NCBI GenBank assembly: GCA_019359125.1 | Contig: JAHHHY010000009.1 | Coordinates: 1 to 64,000, forward strand | DNA: 64,000 nucleotides | Source of the DNA: Pleurocapsa minor GSE-CHR-MK 17-07R | GTDB lineage: Bacteria > Chloroflexota > Anaerolineae > Aggregatilineales > Phototrophicaceae | Direction of reading: 5' to 3' | In this document: piece by piece, positions 8,127 through 16,050 of the stretch | How the letters are laid out: every line of letters begins with the position of its first letter | How positions within the stretch are numbered: the stretch's first letter is position 1 | Program-made: the position numbers and the translations under genes | The notes under the pieces: model-generated | What the model saw: the letters and a program-made list of their open reading frames with translations, nothing else | Databases searched by the model: none | Told to the model about the DNA's origin: nothing

Positions 8127-8672
8127 ATGGCGCTTGAAAGACAGCAGGTCACCCTTGAGCAGTTTGAGGCATTTCTGGCGCAGCCCGAAAACGCGGAACG
8201 CCGCTTCGAGCTGATCGACGGGGAGATTGTCGAGAAGATGGTCACATTTAAACACGGAAAGATCGTCACGAACATCGTCGGCGAGTTTTACATTTACCTG
8301 AAGGCCAATCCAATTGCCGAGATGGCCGTTGAAGCGCGCCACCGTGCAGACCTGTTTACCGACCTTCTGCCGGATATTTCCGTCATGCTGAATGGATATG
8401 CGATCCCCGAACGCGGCCCCGTCATGCGCATGCCCGACCTGGCCGTTGAGGTGAAGTCGCCCGATGACCGCATGAAGGAGTTGCGCCGCAAGGCAGACTA
8501 CTACCTGGCGCATGGCACCGGGATCGTGTGGCTGGTCATCCCTGAAAAACGCCTGGTCACAGTGCTGACAGCCGACGATGAAGTGTTCATGACTGCCACT
8601 GACACCCTGACTGGCGACCCCCTGCTGCCCGGTTTCACGCTGCCCGTGGCCGATATCTTCCGCGGTATTTGA
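8127..8672 (+). CDS. Uma2-family (DUF820) putative endonuclease
   Basis: A 181-residue Uma2 protein with a complete set of PD-(D/E)XK landmarks: RRFELIDGEIVEKM, a GKIVTNIVGEFYIYL helix, DLLPDISVML (PD), MPDLAVEVKSPDDR (E-x-K) and GIVWLVIPEKRLVTVL. It is a close tandem paralogue of the next gene; both end in GFTLPVADIFRGI. ATG 8127 is chosen because it precedes the conserved N-terminus (TLEQFEAFLAQPEN); the frame is open far upstream only as antisense of ilvD. Role unknown. Confidence 0.85.
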   Translation: MALERQQVTLEQFEAFLAQPENAERRFELIDGEIVEKMVTFKHGKIVTNIVGEFYIYLKANPIAEMAVEARHRADLFTDLLPDISVMLNGYAIPERGPVMRMPDLAVEVKSPDDRMKELRRKADYYLAHGTGIVWLVIPEKRLVTVLTADDEVFMTATDTLTGDPLLPGFTLPVADIFRGI

Positions 8673-8684
8673 GTAGAAAGGCGC

Positions 8685-9239
8685 ATGATGGACGCTGAAA
8701 AGCAGCGCGTGACAGTGGAGGAGTTTGAGTCATTTCTCGCTGAACAAACCGGCAATACTGCGTATGAACTGATCGACGGGGAGATTGTCGAGAAGATGAC
8801 GACGGAAGAACATGGGATTATTGCTGGCAATATCGTCACACTGCTGAACACTTACCTGTGGAGTCATCCTGTCGGTCGCGCCAGCGTCGAAACGCGTTAC
8901 CGAATTTCGACAGACATGCATAACGATCGCCTGCCTGATGTCTCCGTGACGACCGACCTGGAACGCCCTGTCACGAGAGTGGGCGCGGTGCCGCGCGTGC
9001 CTGATCTGGCAGTAGAGATCAAATCTCCGGGTGATTCCATGAATCGTATGGTGCGCAAAAGCCTGTTCTTCCTCGATCATGGCACACAGATCGTGTGGAT
9101 CGTGAATCCCGAAAAACGCACTGTGCAGGTATACACAACGCAAGAGGCCATGATTTTTGGCATCTCCGACACCCTCACCGGCGAGCCCGTCCTGCCCGGT
9201 TTCACGCTGCCCGTGGCCGACATCTTCCGGGGCATTTGA
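8685..9239 (+). CDS. Uma2-family (DUF820) putative endonuclease
   Basis: A 184-residue Uma2 protein, 12 bp downstream of the preceding paralogue and preceded by the same GAGTAGAAAGG leader. Motifs are TAYELIDGEIVEKM, DRLPDVSVT (PD), VPDLAVEIKSPGDS (E-x-K) and TQIVWIVNPEKRTVQVY. The tandem spacing and shared leader show recent duplication. The same leader and first 18 codons recur at 9255, where a further copy has been destroyed. Role unknown. Confidence 0.85.
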   Translation: MMDAEKQRVTVEEFESFLAEQTGNTAYELIDGEIVEKMTTEEHGIIAGNIVTLLNTYLWSHPVGRASVETRYRISTDMHNDRLPDVSVTTDLERPVTRVGAVPRVPDLAVEIKSPGDSMNRMVRKSLFFLDHGTQIVWIVNPEKRTVQVYTTQEAMIFGISDTLTGEPVLPGFTLPVADIFRGI

Positions 9240-9254
9240 GTAGAAAGGTGCATC

Positions 9255-9312
9255 ATGGATGTCGAGAAGCAGCGCGTGACAGTGGAGGAGTTTGAGGCAT
9301 TTCTTGCTCGTC
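9255..9312 (+). pseudogene. 5' fragment of a gutted Uma2 copy
   Basis: After another GAGTAGAAAGG leader, MDVEKQRVTVEEFEAFLA matches the start of the two preceding Uma2 proteins almost residue for residue. Homology then stops at about 9308-9312 in a transposase-like sequence. The matching 3' end of the gene is at about 10503-10559. Confidence 0.75.
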
Positions 9313-9390
9313 CACTACAACACCGAGCACCCGCACCTTCCCTACCGCAACATGGGTGCCTGTCCCATCCACACAGTTCATCGTTTCAGC
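9301..9390 (+). mobile_element. Fragment of an IS481/IS3-like integrase-core transposase
   Basis: In frame +1 relative to the Uma2 fragment the DNA encodes FLLVHYNTEHPHLPYRNMGA followed by CPIHTVHRF. The YNTExPHxxYRNxGxxP pattern is the C-terminal end of DDE integrase-core transposases of the IS481/IS3 kind. The rest of the transposase is absent. It marks the left edge of the insertion that interrupted the Uma2 gene. Confidence 0.6.
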
Positions 9391-9439
9391 GCCACTGTCC
9401 GCCAAGAAGGCTTACTGTACATCTCGTTCCACTCGACTC

Positions 9440-10441
9440 ATGACAATGAAGATACGAACCATCCTGGTGGCTGGCTTGGTTGTAATTGGCTTACTTCTGA
9501 TTTTGCATATTTTCATCTCACATTTGTCTAGTAGACCAGTAATCCAGTTTAGCACTTCGGCTGGTTTCTCGTACGGTCAGTTCATAAACAATGGTGCTAG
9601 CATAATTGCGAGCCAAGGTGATCAATGCAATTTATACATTTGGAATGTGAACGGTCAAGTGGAACGCGTCTTGACGAAACTTTGCGAGGTGAGTAACCTC
9701 AATTCACTCGGCCAGACATTGCTTCTTTCCAATAATACTTTGCTGATTAGAGAAGCTCGTTCTGGGGATGGAGACGCTGCGATCTTCGATCTGACGAATG
9801 GCGAGCTGATAACCCAATTCCCTGGCCCCAAGATAACGTCTGGGATGGACTTTGACCCCATACATAACCGAATTATCGCTGGTGGCCAAAACAATACTGC
9901 GACAATTCGCGACGCTGTTACGGGAGATGTCATTCAGACGCTCCAAGGTCATGACCAGGCGATCACCGACACGGATTTCAGCCCCGATGGGAATACAGCC
10001 CTAACCGCTAGTAGGGACGGGACGGCTCGTGTGTGGGATGTCGCATCGGGAATAAATTTGCAGGTTCTGCGAGGGCACACACGACCAGTCCTCAGCGTCT
10101 CCGTATCACCGGATGGAACTCAGGCGGTTACCGCTAGTGAAGACGGCAGCGTGCGTGTGTGGAATTTGAGTGATGGACGGGAAATCTGGAGTGTCGGCCC
10201 AGCTACGCCGGGACCAATGCGAGAAAGTGCACGTTACTCACAGAGCGGATTATTCATCGCAGCAGGAGACTGGCTTACCGGCAGCGTACAGATTCTGGAT
10301 GTGGAGACTGGAACCCTGCTTGATGAATTCGATACGAATGGAAATTATCTACATCGCGGCTTGGCAGTCAGTCCAGACGATCAGCACGTCCTGACTATCA
10401 CGGACGAAGGTGTATTCCTTACCCAAATTTACCCAGGTTAA
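9440..10441 (+). CDS. Membrane-anchored WD40-repeat protein
   Basis: A 333-residue protein with one N-terminal membrane segment (ILVAGLVVIGLLLILHIFI) and an extracytoplasmic beta-propeller. WD40 units are clear in the centre: TLQGHDQAITDTDFSPDG...TARVWDVASG and VLRGHTRPVLSVSVSPDG...SVRVWNLSDG, with more diverged blades on both sides. ATG 9440 is chosen because it puts the hydrophobic segment at the N-terminus. Codon use is clearly more AT-rich than that of its neighbours, and it sits inside a disrupted Uma2 gene next to a transposase fragment, so it was very probably brought in. Role unknown; such propellers usually bind proteins. Confidence 0.75.
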   Translation: MTMKIRTILVAGLVVIGLLLILHIFISHLSSRPVIQFSTSAGFSYGQFINNGASIIASQGDQCNLYIWNVNGQVERVLTKLCEVSNLNSLGQTLLLSNNTLLIREARSGDGDAAIFDLTNGELITQFPGPKITSGMDFDPIHNRIIAGGQNNTATIRDAVTGDVIQTLQGHDQAITDTDFSPDGNTALTASRDGTARVWDVASGINLQVLRGHTRPVLSVSVSPDGTQAVTASEDGSVRVWNLSDGREIWSVGPATPGPMRESARYSQSGLFIAAGDWLTGSVQILDVETGTLLDEFDTNGNYLHRGLAVSPDDQHVLTITDEGVFLTQIYPG

Positions 10442-10502
10442 GGGTATTTCCGAACTGATGTTTAAGTCAGGACAACGCCGAGGAAGAACCAAGGTAAAGA
10501 TA

Positions 10503-10559
10503 GAACGCCTGTTGCCTACGCCTCAGTTTCCGGTGGCATATATCTTCCGGGGTATTTGA
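10503..10559 (+). pseudogene. 3' fragment of the gutted Uma2 copy
   Basis: The frame GAACGCCTGTTGCC... to TTCCGGGGTATTTGA encodes a degraded version of the Uma2 C-terminus, ending FPVAYIFRGI against TLPVADIFRGI in the two intact neighbours. Together with the fragment at 9255 it brackets a replacement of about 1.2 kb. Confidence 0.7.
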
Positions 10560-10566
10560 AACCGCC

Positions 10567-11358
10567 TCACATAATCGTCAGCACCAGCGATGCATACACG
10601 ATCAGCATCTGGCCCGGCCCGTACAGCAGCCAGATGGCATCACCGGTCTCGATGCCTCGCGTCCGCGCCCTGTTAAACAGTTCCGCCGCCAGCAGCAGAT
10701 CGCTCAGCAGAAACAGGATCGCCCCCAGCGCAGGAAGGTAGCGCAGCAGACCATGCAGGTCGGCATAGGCATCCCCGGCCGCGAACGCGATGCCTGCGGT
10801 GCATGCCAGCAGCAGGCCATACGGCAGCGTCATCAGACGCAGCGCGCCGCGCTGTTTTGTCGGGCGATAGACCACGAGGAACCAGGTCGCCGCGCTGACC
10901 AGCACCAGCACGATCAGCGGCAGCAGGCTCATCTGCATCGACGTAGTCGCGATCCCGCTGACCTGAGCGGCGATGTCGTGCGCGCTGATGATATTTGCGA
11001 ACCCGGCGATATAGGCGATGTGCCCCAGCCCAAACAGCGCCATGCCCGCGACAACCCGTGGCGGACGCCGCGCCATGGCGATATCCCCGACAGCGCCCAG
11101 CGTCATGCCCAGCGCGATCAGGCCGCGCGCGGTCTGCATCTCCTCGCTGGCGAAAAAGGCCATCGCCCAGGCCGCGCCGACCAGCACGAATGACGACCCC
11201 AGGCGCGCCCACACGGGCATACGGCGGGCATCGTCGGCAGTCGATTTGCCCAGCAGGAATCCGCCAAACAGCAGCGCCGCCCATCCCAGCCACAGGATGC
11301 CCAGCAGGATCATGACGGGCACATCGCGTGGCCCCTCGGCAAAGCTGACAGTATTCAT
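10567..11358 (-). CDS. YhhN/TMEM86-family membrane protein (putative lysoplasmalogenase)
   Basis: A polytopic membrane protein of 263 residues with about eight hydrophobic segments. Family motifs are ALGMTLGAVGDIAM, LFGLGHIAYIAGF, LPALGAILFLLSDLLLA and LLYGPGQMLIVYA, with the conserved Asp residues expected for YhhN/TMEM86. Characterised TMEM86 proteins hydrolyse the vinyl-ether bond of lysoplasmalogens; bacterial members are mostly untested. It is convergent with the Uma2 remnant and divergent from the amine oxidase gene. The start at 11358 leaves a short hydrophilic N-terminus before the first membrane segment. Confidence 0.7.
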   Translation of the reverse strand: MNTVSFAEGPRDVPVMILLGILWLGWAALLFGGFLLGKSTADDARRMPVWARLGSSFVLVGAAWAMAFFASEEMQTARGLIALGMTLGAVGDIAMARRPPRVVAGMALFGLGHIAYIAGFANIISAHDIAAQVSGIATTSMQMSLLPLIVLVLVSAATWFLVVYRPTKQRGALRLMTLPYGLLLACTAGIAFAAGDAYADLHGLLRYLPALGAILFLLSDLLLAAELFNRARTRGIETGDAIWLLYGPGQMLIVYASLVLTIM

Positions 11359-11455
11359 AAATGTTTCTCTGTATACTCTGGAAAAATAATCTTCCGCCGT
11401 GCTGTGCAGACTTCAGTGTAACCGATTCCGCCAGCGGAACGAACAGGACTCCGTT

Positions 11456-12754
11456 ATGCATCCTCGTATCGTCGTCATAGGCGCAGGGGCCGCCGGCCTG
11501 CTGGCTGCGCGCACGCTCAATGCTGCTGGATATCACGTCACCGTGCTGGAGGCCACCGGCGCTATCGGCGGGCGCATCCGCACCGATACCGATTTCGCCA
11601 ATTTTCCGGTCGAGCTGGGCGCGGAATTCATCCACGGGTCAAATGCCATCACGCGCACGCTGGTGGAAGAAAGCGGCCTGTCGGTGATTCCGGTCAACCG
11701 TATGGGCAACCTGCGCTGGGGGATTCCCGCGCTGCCGCTGGGCAAGCTGTCGCTCAGCGAGCGCAAGCTGATCGTCAGCCTGCAGCGCGACTATCACGCG
11801 CTGGCCAGCGCGCCGTTGTACGGCGATATGAGCCTGCGCGATTATTTTGCTGGTCTGGGCTATGACAGCGACGGCCTGCGCATGGCCGATGTGCTGCTGG
11901 CGCAGACCTGCTGTGCCAGCCTGGAAACGCTCAGCATCGCCGATTTACAGCGCGAGATGCAGGTCGATCACGCGGGCGGGCTGGCCTACGACGGGGAAGC
12001 GCGCATTGAGCAGGGCTATGCCGAGCTGCTGCGGATGATTTCGCGCGGCCTGACGATTCGCCTGCACAGCCCGGTCAGCGATATTCAGCGCCATGGCGGC
12101 GGCCTGACCATTTATGCGCATGGCGAGGCGCATATGGCTCGCGCCTGCATCCTCACCGTGCCGGTATCTGTGCTGAAAAAAGACACGATCCGCTTTGACC
12201 CGCCGCTCAGCCGCGCCAAACGCGATGCCATCCATACCTTCCGCACCGAGCGCGCCACCAAGCTGATCTATCGCTTTTCCGAACGGTTATGGCCGGACGA
12301 TGCCACTTATCTGACCGGTGACATGGACGCGGCCCGCTGGTGGGCGCCTGATCTGGGCCGTGGCGACCAGGCTATCCCGGTGATCAGCTGCTATGTGACC
12401 GCCAACCGCGCGCGCGTGTTTGACCTGATGGACGATTATGCGGCGCTGCGCTGGGGGCTGGTGCAGCTGGCCGAGCTGCTGGGCACCAGTCAGTATCAGC
12501 TGGAGCGCCATTTTGTGGCCGGCAAGCGCATCTCGTGGGCGCACGAGCCGTATGCGCGCGGCGGGTATGCGCACGTGCCGCCTGGCGCTGCCGATGCCCG
12601 CGTGACGCTGGCCGAGCCTGAATCGGGGGGATTATTCTTCGCCGGGGAAGCGACCGCCTACGACACCAATCCGCAGACGGTGCACGGCGCGTTTGAAAGC
12701 GGGATACGCGCCGCCAGAGAGGCCGACGCGTATCTGCGCGACATTGTGCGCTGA
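11456..12754 (+). CDS. Flavin-dependent amine oxidase (monoamine/polyamine oxidase family)
   Basis: A 432-residue FAD amine oxidase. The N-terminal dinucleotide-binding motif IVVIGAGAAGLLAARTLNAA is followed by EATGAIGGRIRTD, the second FAD contact of the family. The C-terminal FAD motif GLFFAGEATAYDTNPQTVHG is complete, and ELGAEFIHG matches the substrate-side motif. It would oxidise an amine with O2, giving an imine/aldehyde and H2O2, in the cytosol as no signal peptide is seen. ATG 11456 is next to the FAD motif, the usual position. The amine substrate cannot be told from sequence. Confidence 0.85.
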   Translation: MHPRIVVIGAGAAGLLAARTLNAAGYHVTVLEATGAIGGRIRTDTDFANFPVELGAEFIHGSNAITRTLVEESGLSVIPVNRMGNLRWGIPALPLGKLSLSERKLIVSLQRDYHALASAPLYGDMSLRDYFAGLGYDSDGLRMADVLLAQTCCASLETLSIADLQREMQVDHAGGLAYDGEARIEQGYAELLRMISRGLTIRLHSPVSDIQRHGGGLTIYAHGEAHMARACILTVPVSVLKKDTIRFDPPLSRAKRDAIHTFRTERATKLIYRFSERLWPDDATYLTGDMDAARWWAPDLGRGDQAIPVISCYVTANRARVFDLMDDYAALRWGLVQLAELLGTSQYQLERHFVAGKRISWAHEPYARGGYAHVPPGAADARVTLAEPESGGLFFAGEATAYDTNPQTVHGAFESGIRAAREADAYLRDIVR

Positions 12755-12759
12755 GGCGG

Positions 12760-13374
12760 TTACTTTGCTTCCGCGCGCACCTGTTTCAGCACCTGTTGCA
12801 GCGTCTCGACCGGCACCGCGCCGGGGACCAGATACCGCTGATTGAAAACCAGCGCCGGCACGCCCTGCAAGCCAAATTCACGCGCCTGGCGCACATCCCG
12901 GCTGACCTCGGCGTCGTACAGCGCGCGCGAGGCAGGCTCGGTGATCGCTTTCTCGAACGCCTCGCCATCCAGCCCGACCGACTGTGCGATTTCGCGCAGC
13001 ACGCTCACCTGGCTGATGTCTTTGGCCTCCACCCAGTAGGCGCGGGTGGCTGCCTCGTGGAAGTCGAAGTTTCCCTGCGACTCGGCGTATTTGTCGGCAA
13101 TCAGGGTGATGCGGCTGTTGATGCCAAACGGTCCAGAATTGATGACCACGCCGTGATCTTCGAGCATCATCTGGTTGAAGCGCGGGCGCGATTCGTTCTC
13201 AATTTTGGCGAGGTATTCCGGCGAAATCGGCGGCGAGCCCGCCGGGCGCAGCTCGTACGCGTGCCAGACGACCTCGACATCTTTCTCTGTTTCCTGGAGG
13301 GCCTTCAAACTGAAAGCCACGGTGTAACACCACGGTCAGACGAAATCTGACCAGACGTCGATGCGAATCGTCAT
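12760..13374 (-). CDS. DsbA/FrnE-like thiol oxidoreductase, probable selenoprotein (UxxC)
   Basis: From ATG 13374 the frame reads MTIRIDVWSDFV, then an in-frame TGA (13338-13336), then PWCYTVAFSLKAL and on to residue 204. FrnE/DsbA-like 2-hydroxychromene-isomerase relatives carry (V/F)CPWC at exactly this place, so the TGA replaces the first redox cysteine, giving U-P-W-C. AAAGGGA precedes the ATG at good spacing, and the frame is open on both sides of the TGA. An 8-bp hairpin with a GUU loop starts 17 nt after the TGA, as expected for a bacterial SECIS. The rest (GVPALVFNQRYLVPGAVPVE with the cis-Pro) is a normal thioredoxin-fold end. The alternative is a TGC-to-TGA nonsense mutation or a sequencing error, with a shorter GTG-started product lacking the active site. 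Confidence 0.75.
13300..13318 (-). promoter_or_regulatory. SECIS-like hairpin for selenocysteine insertion
   Basis: On the coding strand GGCTTTCA pairs with TTGAAGGCC (eight pairs, one of them U-G) around the loop GUU. The loop guanine is the 26th base after the TGA, within the 16-37 nt window known for bacterial SECIS elements, whose short apical loop carries a conserved G/GU. It lies inside the coding region, as bacterial SECIS elements do. Confidence 0.6.
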
Positions 13375-13431
13375 CTGCAAAATCCCTTTCTATCCTGGGG
13401 GTATCCGGAAGACTGTAACCCGCGGCGGGGC

Positions 13432-13848
13432 TTACCCATTCACCCGCCGAAAGCTGGCGGTGATGCCCAGGGCATCCAGCGCAGCGCGCACCCGCGCCAC
13501 GTCGGCTGCATCGTCGGCATCCGCCGTCAGCACATGGACGAGCCGATCATCGCGGTCTTTACCCCGCGACCGGCTGGCAGTGGTCACTTTCGACTTGTAG
13601 CCCAGCGCGCCCGTGCGTGTGGCTTCTTTCACAGCCGCCCACAGCGCGTCCGCCTGCACCGCGTCCGTCTCGATGACGAACACGCCCGCGCGCGACGTCG
13701 GCGGGGCGACCGGCACTTCCGGCTTGTACTCAATCCAGTACACGCCTTCCATCTGCGAGGGCAAGGCCTCGGCATCATGCGCCATGCGTGCCCGCTGGAC
13801 CATCTGAATCAGCGACAGGTCGATCTTGTCACCTTTGGGCTCGGTCAT
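13432..13848 (-). CDS. DUF1917-like protein (BLES03 / phosphothreonine-lyase-like fold)
   Basis: A 138-residue soluble protein. The segment VYWIEYKPEVPV...AGVFVIETDAVQADALWAAV, then GALGYKSKVTTA, DRLVHVLTADADD and DVARVRAALDALGI follows the order of the DUF1917 family, which is related to the eukaryotic BLES03 protein and the OspF phosphothreonine lyase fold. The match is from memory of the family pattern and is moderate. Its ATG overlaps the stop of the upstream histidine kinase gene by 4 bp (ATGA), so the two are translationally coupled. A role beside the kinase is likely but unknown. Confidence 0.4.
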   Translation of the reverse strand: MTEPKGDKIDLSLIQMVQRARMAHDAEALPSQMEGVYWIEYKPEVPVAPPTSRAGVFVIETDAVQADALWAAVKEATRTGALGYKSKVTTASRSRGKDRDDRLVHVLTADADDAADVARVRAALDALGITASFRRVNG

Positions 13849-15926
13849 TGCGACACGCTCGTTTCCTGCGTGCGCGGCTCGTTGGAGTCCACTTTTGCAT
13901 GCAGCGGCATGGTGAAGCCAAAGGTGCTGCCCTGGCCGTAAGTGCTGGAAAAGCGCATCGCGCCATCGTGCTGCTCGATGATGCGCTTGACCAGATACAG
14001 GCCCAGGCCGGTGCCGTCGATGCGCGCCGTTTCCTCGCTTTTCACGCGGTAGAACGGCTCGAACAGGCGCGTCTGCGCTTCGGCGCGGATGCCGATGCCC
14101 GTGTCTGAGACCTCGAACAGCACCTTGCCCGCTTCGTCCGCGCTGCGCAGGCGCACGGTCACAAAGCCGCCACTTGCGGTGTATTTGATCGCATTGCTGA
14201 TCAGGTTATCGATCGCTTCTGGCAGGCTGGTGATATCGGCCATGACCAGGAAGGTGGTGTGCGGCTCGATATCGGTAATCAGCGAAACTTCTTTCTGGCG
14301 CGCTGAATCACGGTGATCCATCAGGCTGCGCAGGGCGAGGTCATTCAGCGAGACCGGCGCGCGCGGCTGATTACGCAGGGCATTCACGCGCTCCAGCGAC
14401 AGGATTTCCGTGCTCATGCGCTGGATGCGCTCGGCGGCGCGGCGCATGGCGTCGAAATACTCGCGCTGTTCTTCGTTCAGCACCGGGTCAAGGTCAAAGG
14501 TCAGGATGTCCAGATAGCCCACGATGATGCCCAGCGGGCTGCGCAGGTCGTGGCTGGCGATGCGGATCATGTCGGTCTTGAGCTGTTCCAGCTCGCTCAT
14601 GTGGCTGTACAGCCCGCGCAGCTCGCCCAGCTGTTCCTGCGACAGCTGATACAGGCGCGCATTCTCGATCGCCTCGCCCGTGCGCGCCGACAGCATCACC
14701 ATGTATTCCAGCACGCTCTCGTTGAACACGCCGTCGCGGTTGATTTCCAGATTCATCACGCCCAGCACTTTATTGTGCGTGATCAGCGGCACCGCGATTT
14801 CGGCGCGCGTGTCTGCGTTGTCAGCGATATAGTCCGGGTCTTTCGAGACATCCAGCACCAGCAGCGGCTGGCGCAGGCGGATGGCTCGCCCGACAATGCC
14901 GTGCTCCACTGGCAAATCTGCTTCATACTGCGCGCTTTCGCCCGCCACACGCACCAGCTTCAGGCGGTCATTTTCCAGCAGGCCGATGAAGCCGGTCGTC
15001 GCGTTGCTCAGCAGCATGGCCGACTTGAGCGCGACGACCAGCACCTTGTCCAGCTCCAGCGTCTGATTCAGCTCGTTGTCCATCTGCTGCAGCACCGACA
15101 GCAGCACCATGCGCTGGGCCAGCGCTTCCTCCACTTCCTTGCGCTTGCTGACATCGCGCACGATGCCGCGAAAGCCCACCGGCTCGCCATGCCGACCGCG
15201 CATCAGCGAGATCGACAGCTCCACATAAATTTCAGTCCCGCCGCGCTGAATCGCCTTGCCCTCCAGCGCCGCAATGGGCGTGCCGGTGCGGAACACGGCG
15301 TTAAAATGCCGTTCGGCCGATTCCTTGTTCACCTCGTCGGTGAACACGCGAAACGACCGATGATCGCCGCGCAGCAGGGTGTCGCGGTCCACATTCAGGA
15401 TGCGGCACAGGCCGTCGTTCACCAGCGTGAATTCACCCGCCAGGCTGACCTCGTAGTAGCCATCCTCGATATTGTCGATCATCGCCCGGTAGCGGTTTTC
15501 GCTGGCCGTCAGGGCTTCTTCGCTGTTTTTACGCTCGGTGATGTCAAACGTGACGCCCAGCACGCCTTCAATTTCGTTGGCGGTGGAATACAGGGGGTTG
15601 GCACGGGTCTCAAACCAGCGGTCGCCGATCTGCATGACCAGCTCGATCGACTCGCCGCGCATCACGCGGTTGAAGCCGTCGATGATTTTGGGCATGTCCA
15701 GGGCCGCGGCAATTTCCGGCACCGATTTGCCGATCATCGACATCGGCTGTGTTACGGCGCGGTCCAGCTCACGGCCTTCAATCAGCGTCAGCACGCCCTG
15801 CTTGTCCAGCGCAAAAAGGATCACCGGCACATGCCGCATGATCGCTTCAAGACGGCGCTGGGCATCGCGCGCGCTGGAGCTACGCCGAGCCAGACTTCCG
15901 GTCTGCCGATTGTTGTCGCTCGTCAT
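13845..15926 (-). CDS. Soluble PAS-PAS-GAF sensor histidine kinase
   Basis: A 693-residue kinase. Domain order: PAS with PAC (about 25-140, ending GVTFDITERKNSEE), a second PAS (about 145-265, ending RDVSKRKEVEE), GAF (about 290-430, NATTGFIGLLENDRLKLVRV to EYMVMLSARTGEAIENARL), HisKA with the phospho-accepting His in MIRIASHDLRSPLGIIVGYL, and HATPase_c with NLISNAIKYTASG, VSDTGIGIRAEA and GTGLGLYLVKRI. No membrane segment, so it senses a cytosolic signal. ATG 15926 is preferred over an ATG at 16052, which would run into the start of the divergent portal gene. No response regulator is adjacent. The 3' end overlaps the DUF1917-like gene by 4 bp. Confidence 0.85.
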   Translation of the reverse strand: MTSDNNRQTGSLARRSSSARDAQRRLEAIMRHVPVILFALDKQGVLTLIEGRELDRAVTQPMSMIGKSVPEIAAALDMPKIIDGFNRVMRGESIELVMQIGDRWFETRANPLYSTANEIEGVLGVTFDITERKNSEEALTASENRYRAMIDNIEDGYYEVSLAGEFTLVNDGLCRILNVDRDTLLRGDHRSFRVFTDEVNKESAERHFNAVFRTGTPIAALEGKAIQRGGTEIYVELSISLMRGRHGEPVGFRGIVRDVSKRKEVEEALAQRMVLLSVLQQMDNELNQTLELDKVLVVALKSAMLLSNATTGFIGLLENDRLKLVRVAGESAQYEADLPVEHGIVGRAIRLRQPLLVLDVSKDPDYIADNADTRAEIAVPLITHNKVLGVMNLEINRDGVFNESVLEYMVMLSARTGEAIENARLYQLSQEQLGELRGLYSHMSELEQLKTDMIRIASHDLRSPLGIIVGYLDILTFDLDPVLNEEQREYFDAMRRAAERIQRMSTEILSLERVNALRNQPRAPVSLNDLALRSLMDHRDSARQKEVSLITDIEPHTTFLVMADITSLPEAIDNLISNAIKYTASGGFVTVRLRSADEAGKVLFEVSDTGIGIRAEAQTRLFEPFYRVKSEETARIDGTGLGLYLVKRIIEQHDGAMRFSSTYGQGSTFGFTMPLHAKVDSNEPRTQETSVSQ

Positions 15927-16050
15927 AGATTGTCCGAAAGACACCGCATGACGCACACGCGCGCGCGTCCGTCTGCGGTCATGATTATGCTGATTACCAT
16001 ACCACAGTTTCAGCCCATCCGCGCAAGGTTCCGCATTAAGGAGATTGCTC

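Noticed and set aside
13336-13338. Treating the DsbA-like gene as a simple N-terminally short gene starting at GTG 13320
   Set aside because: That start would remove the first strand and the redox motif, which are present and in frame upstream of the TGA.
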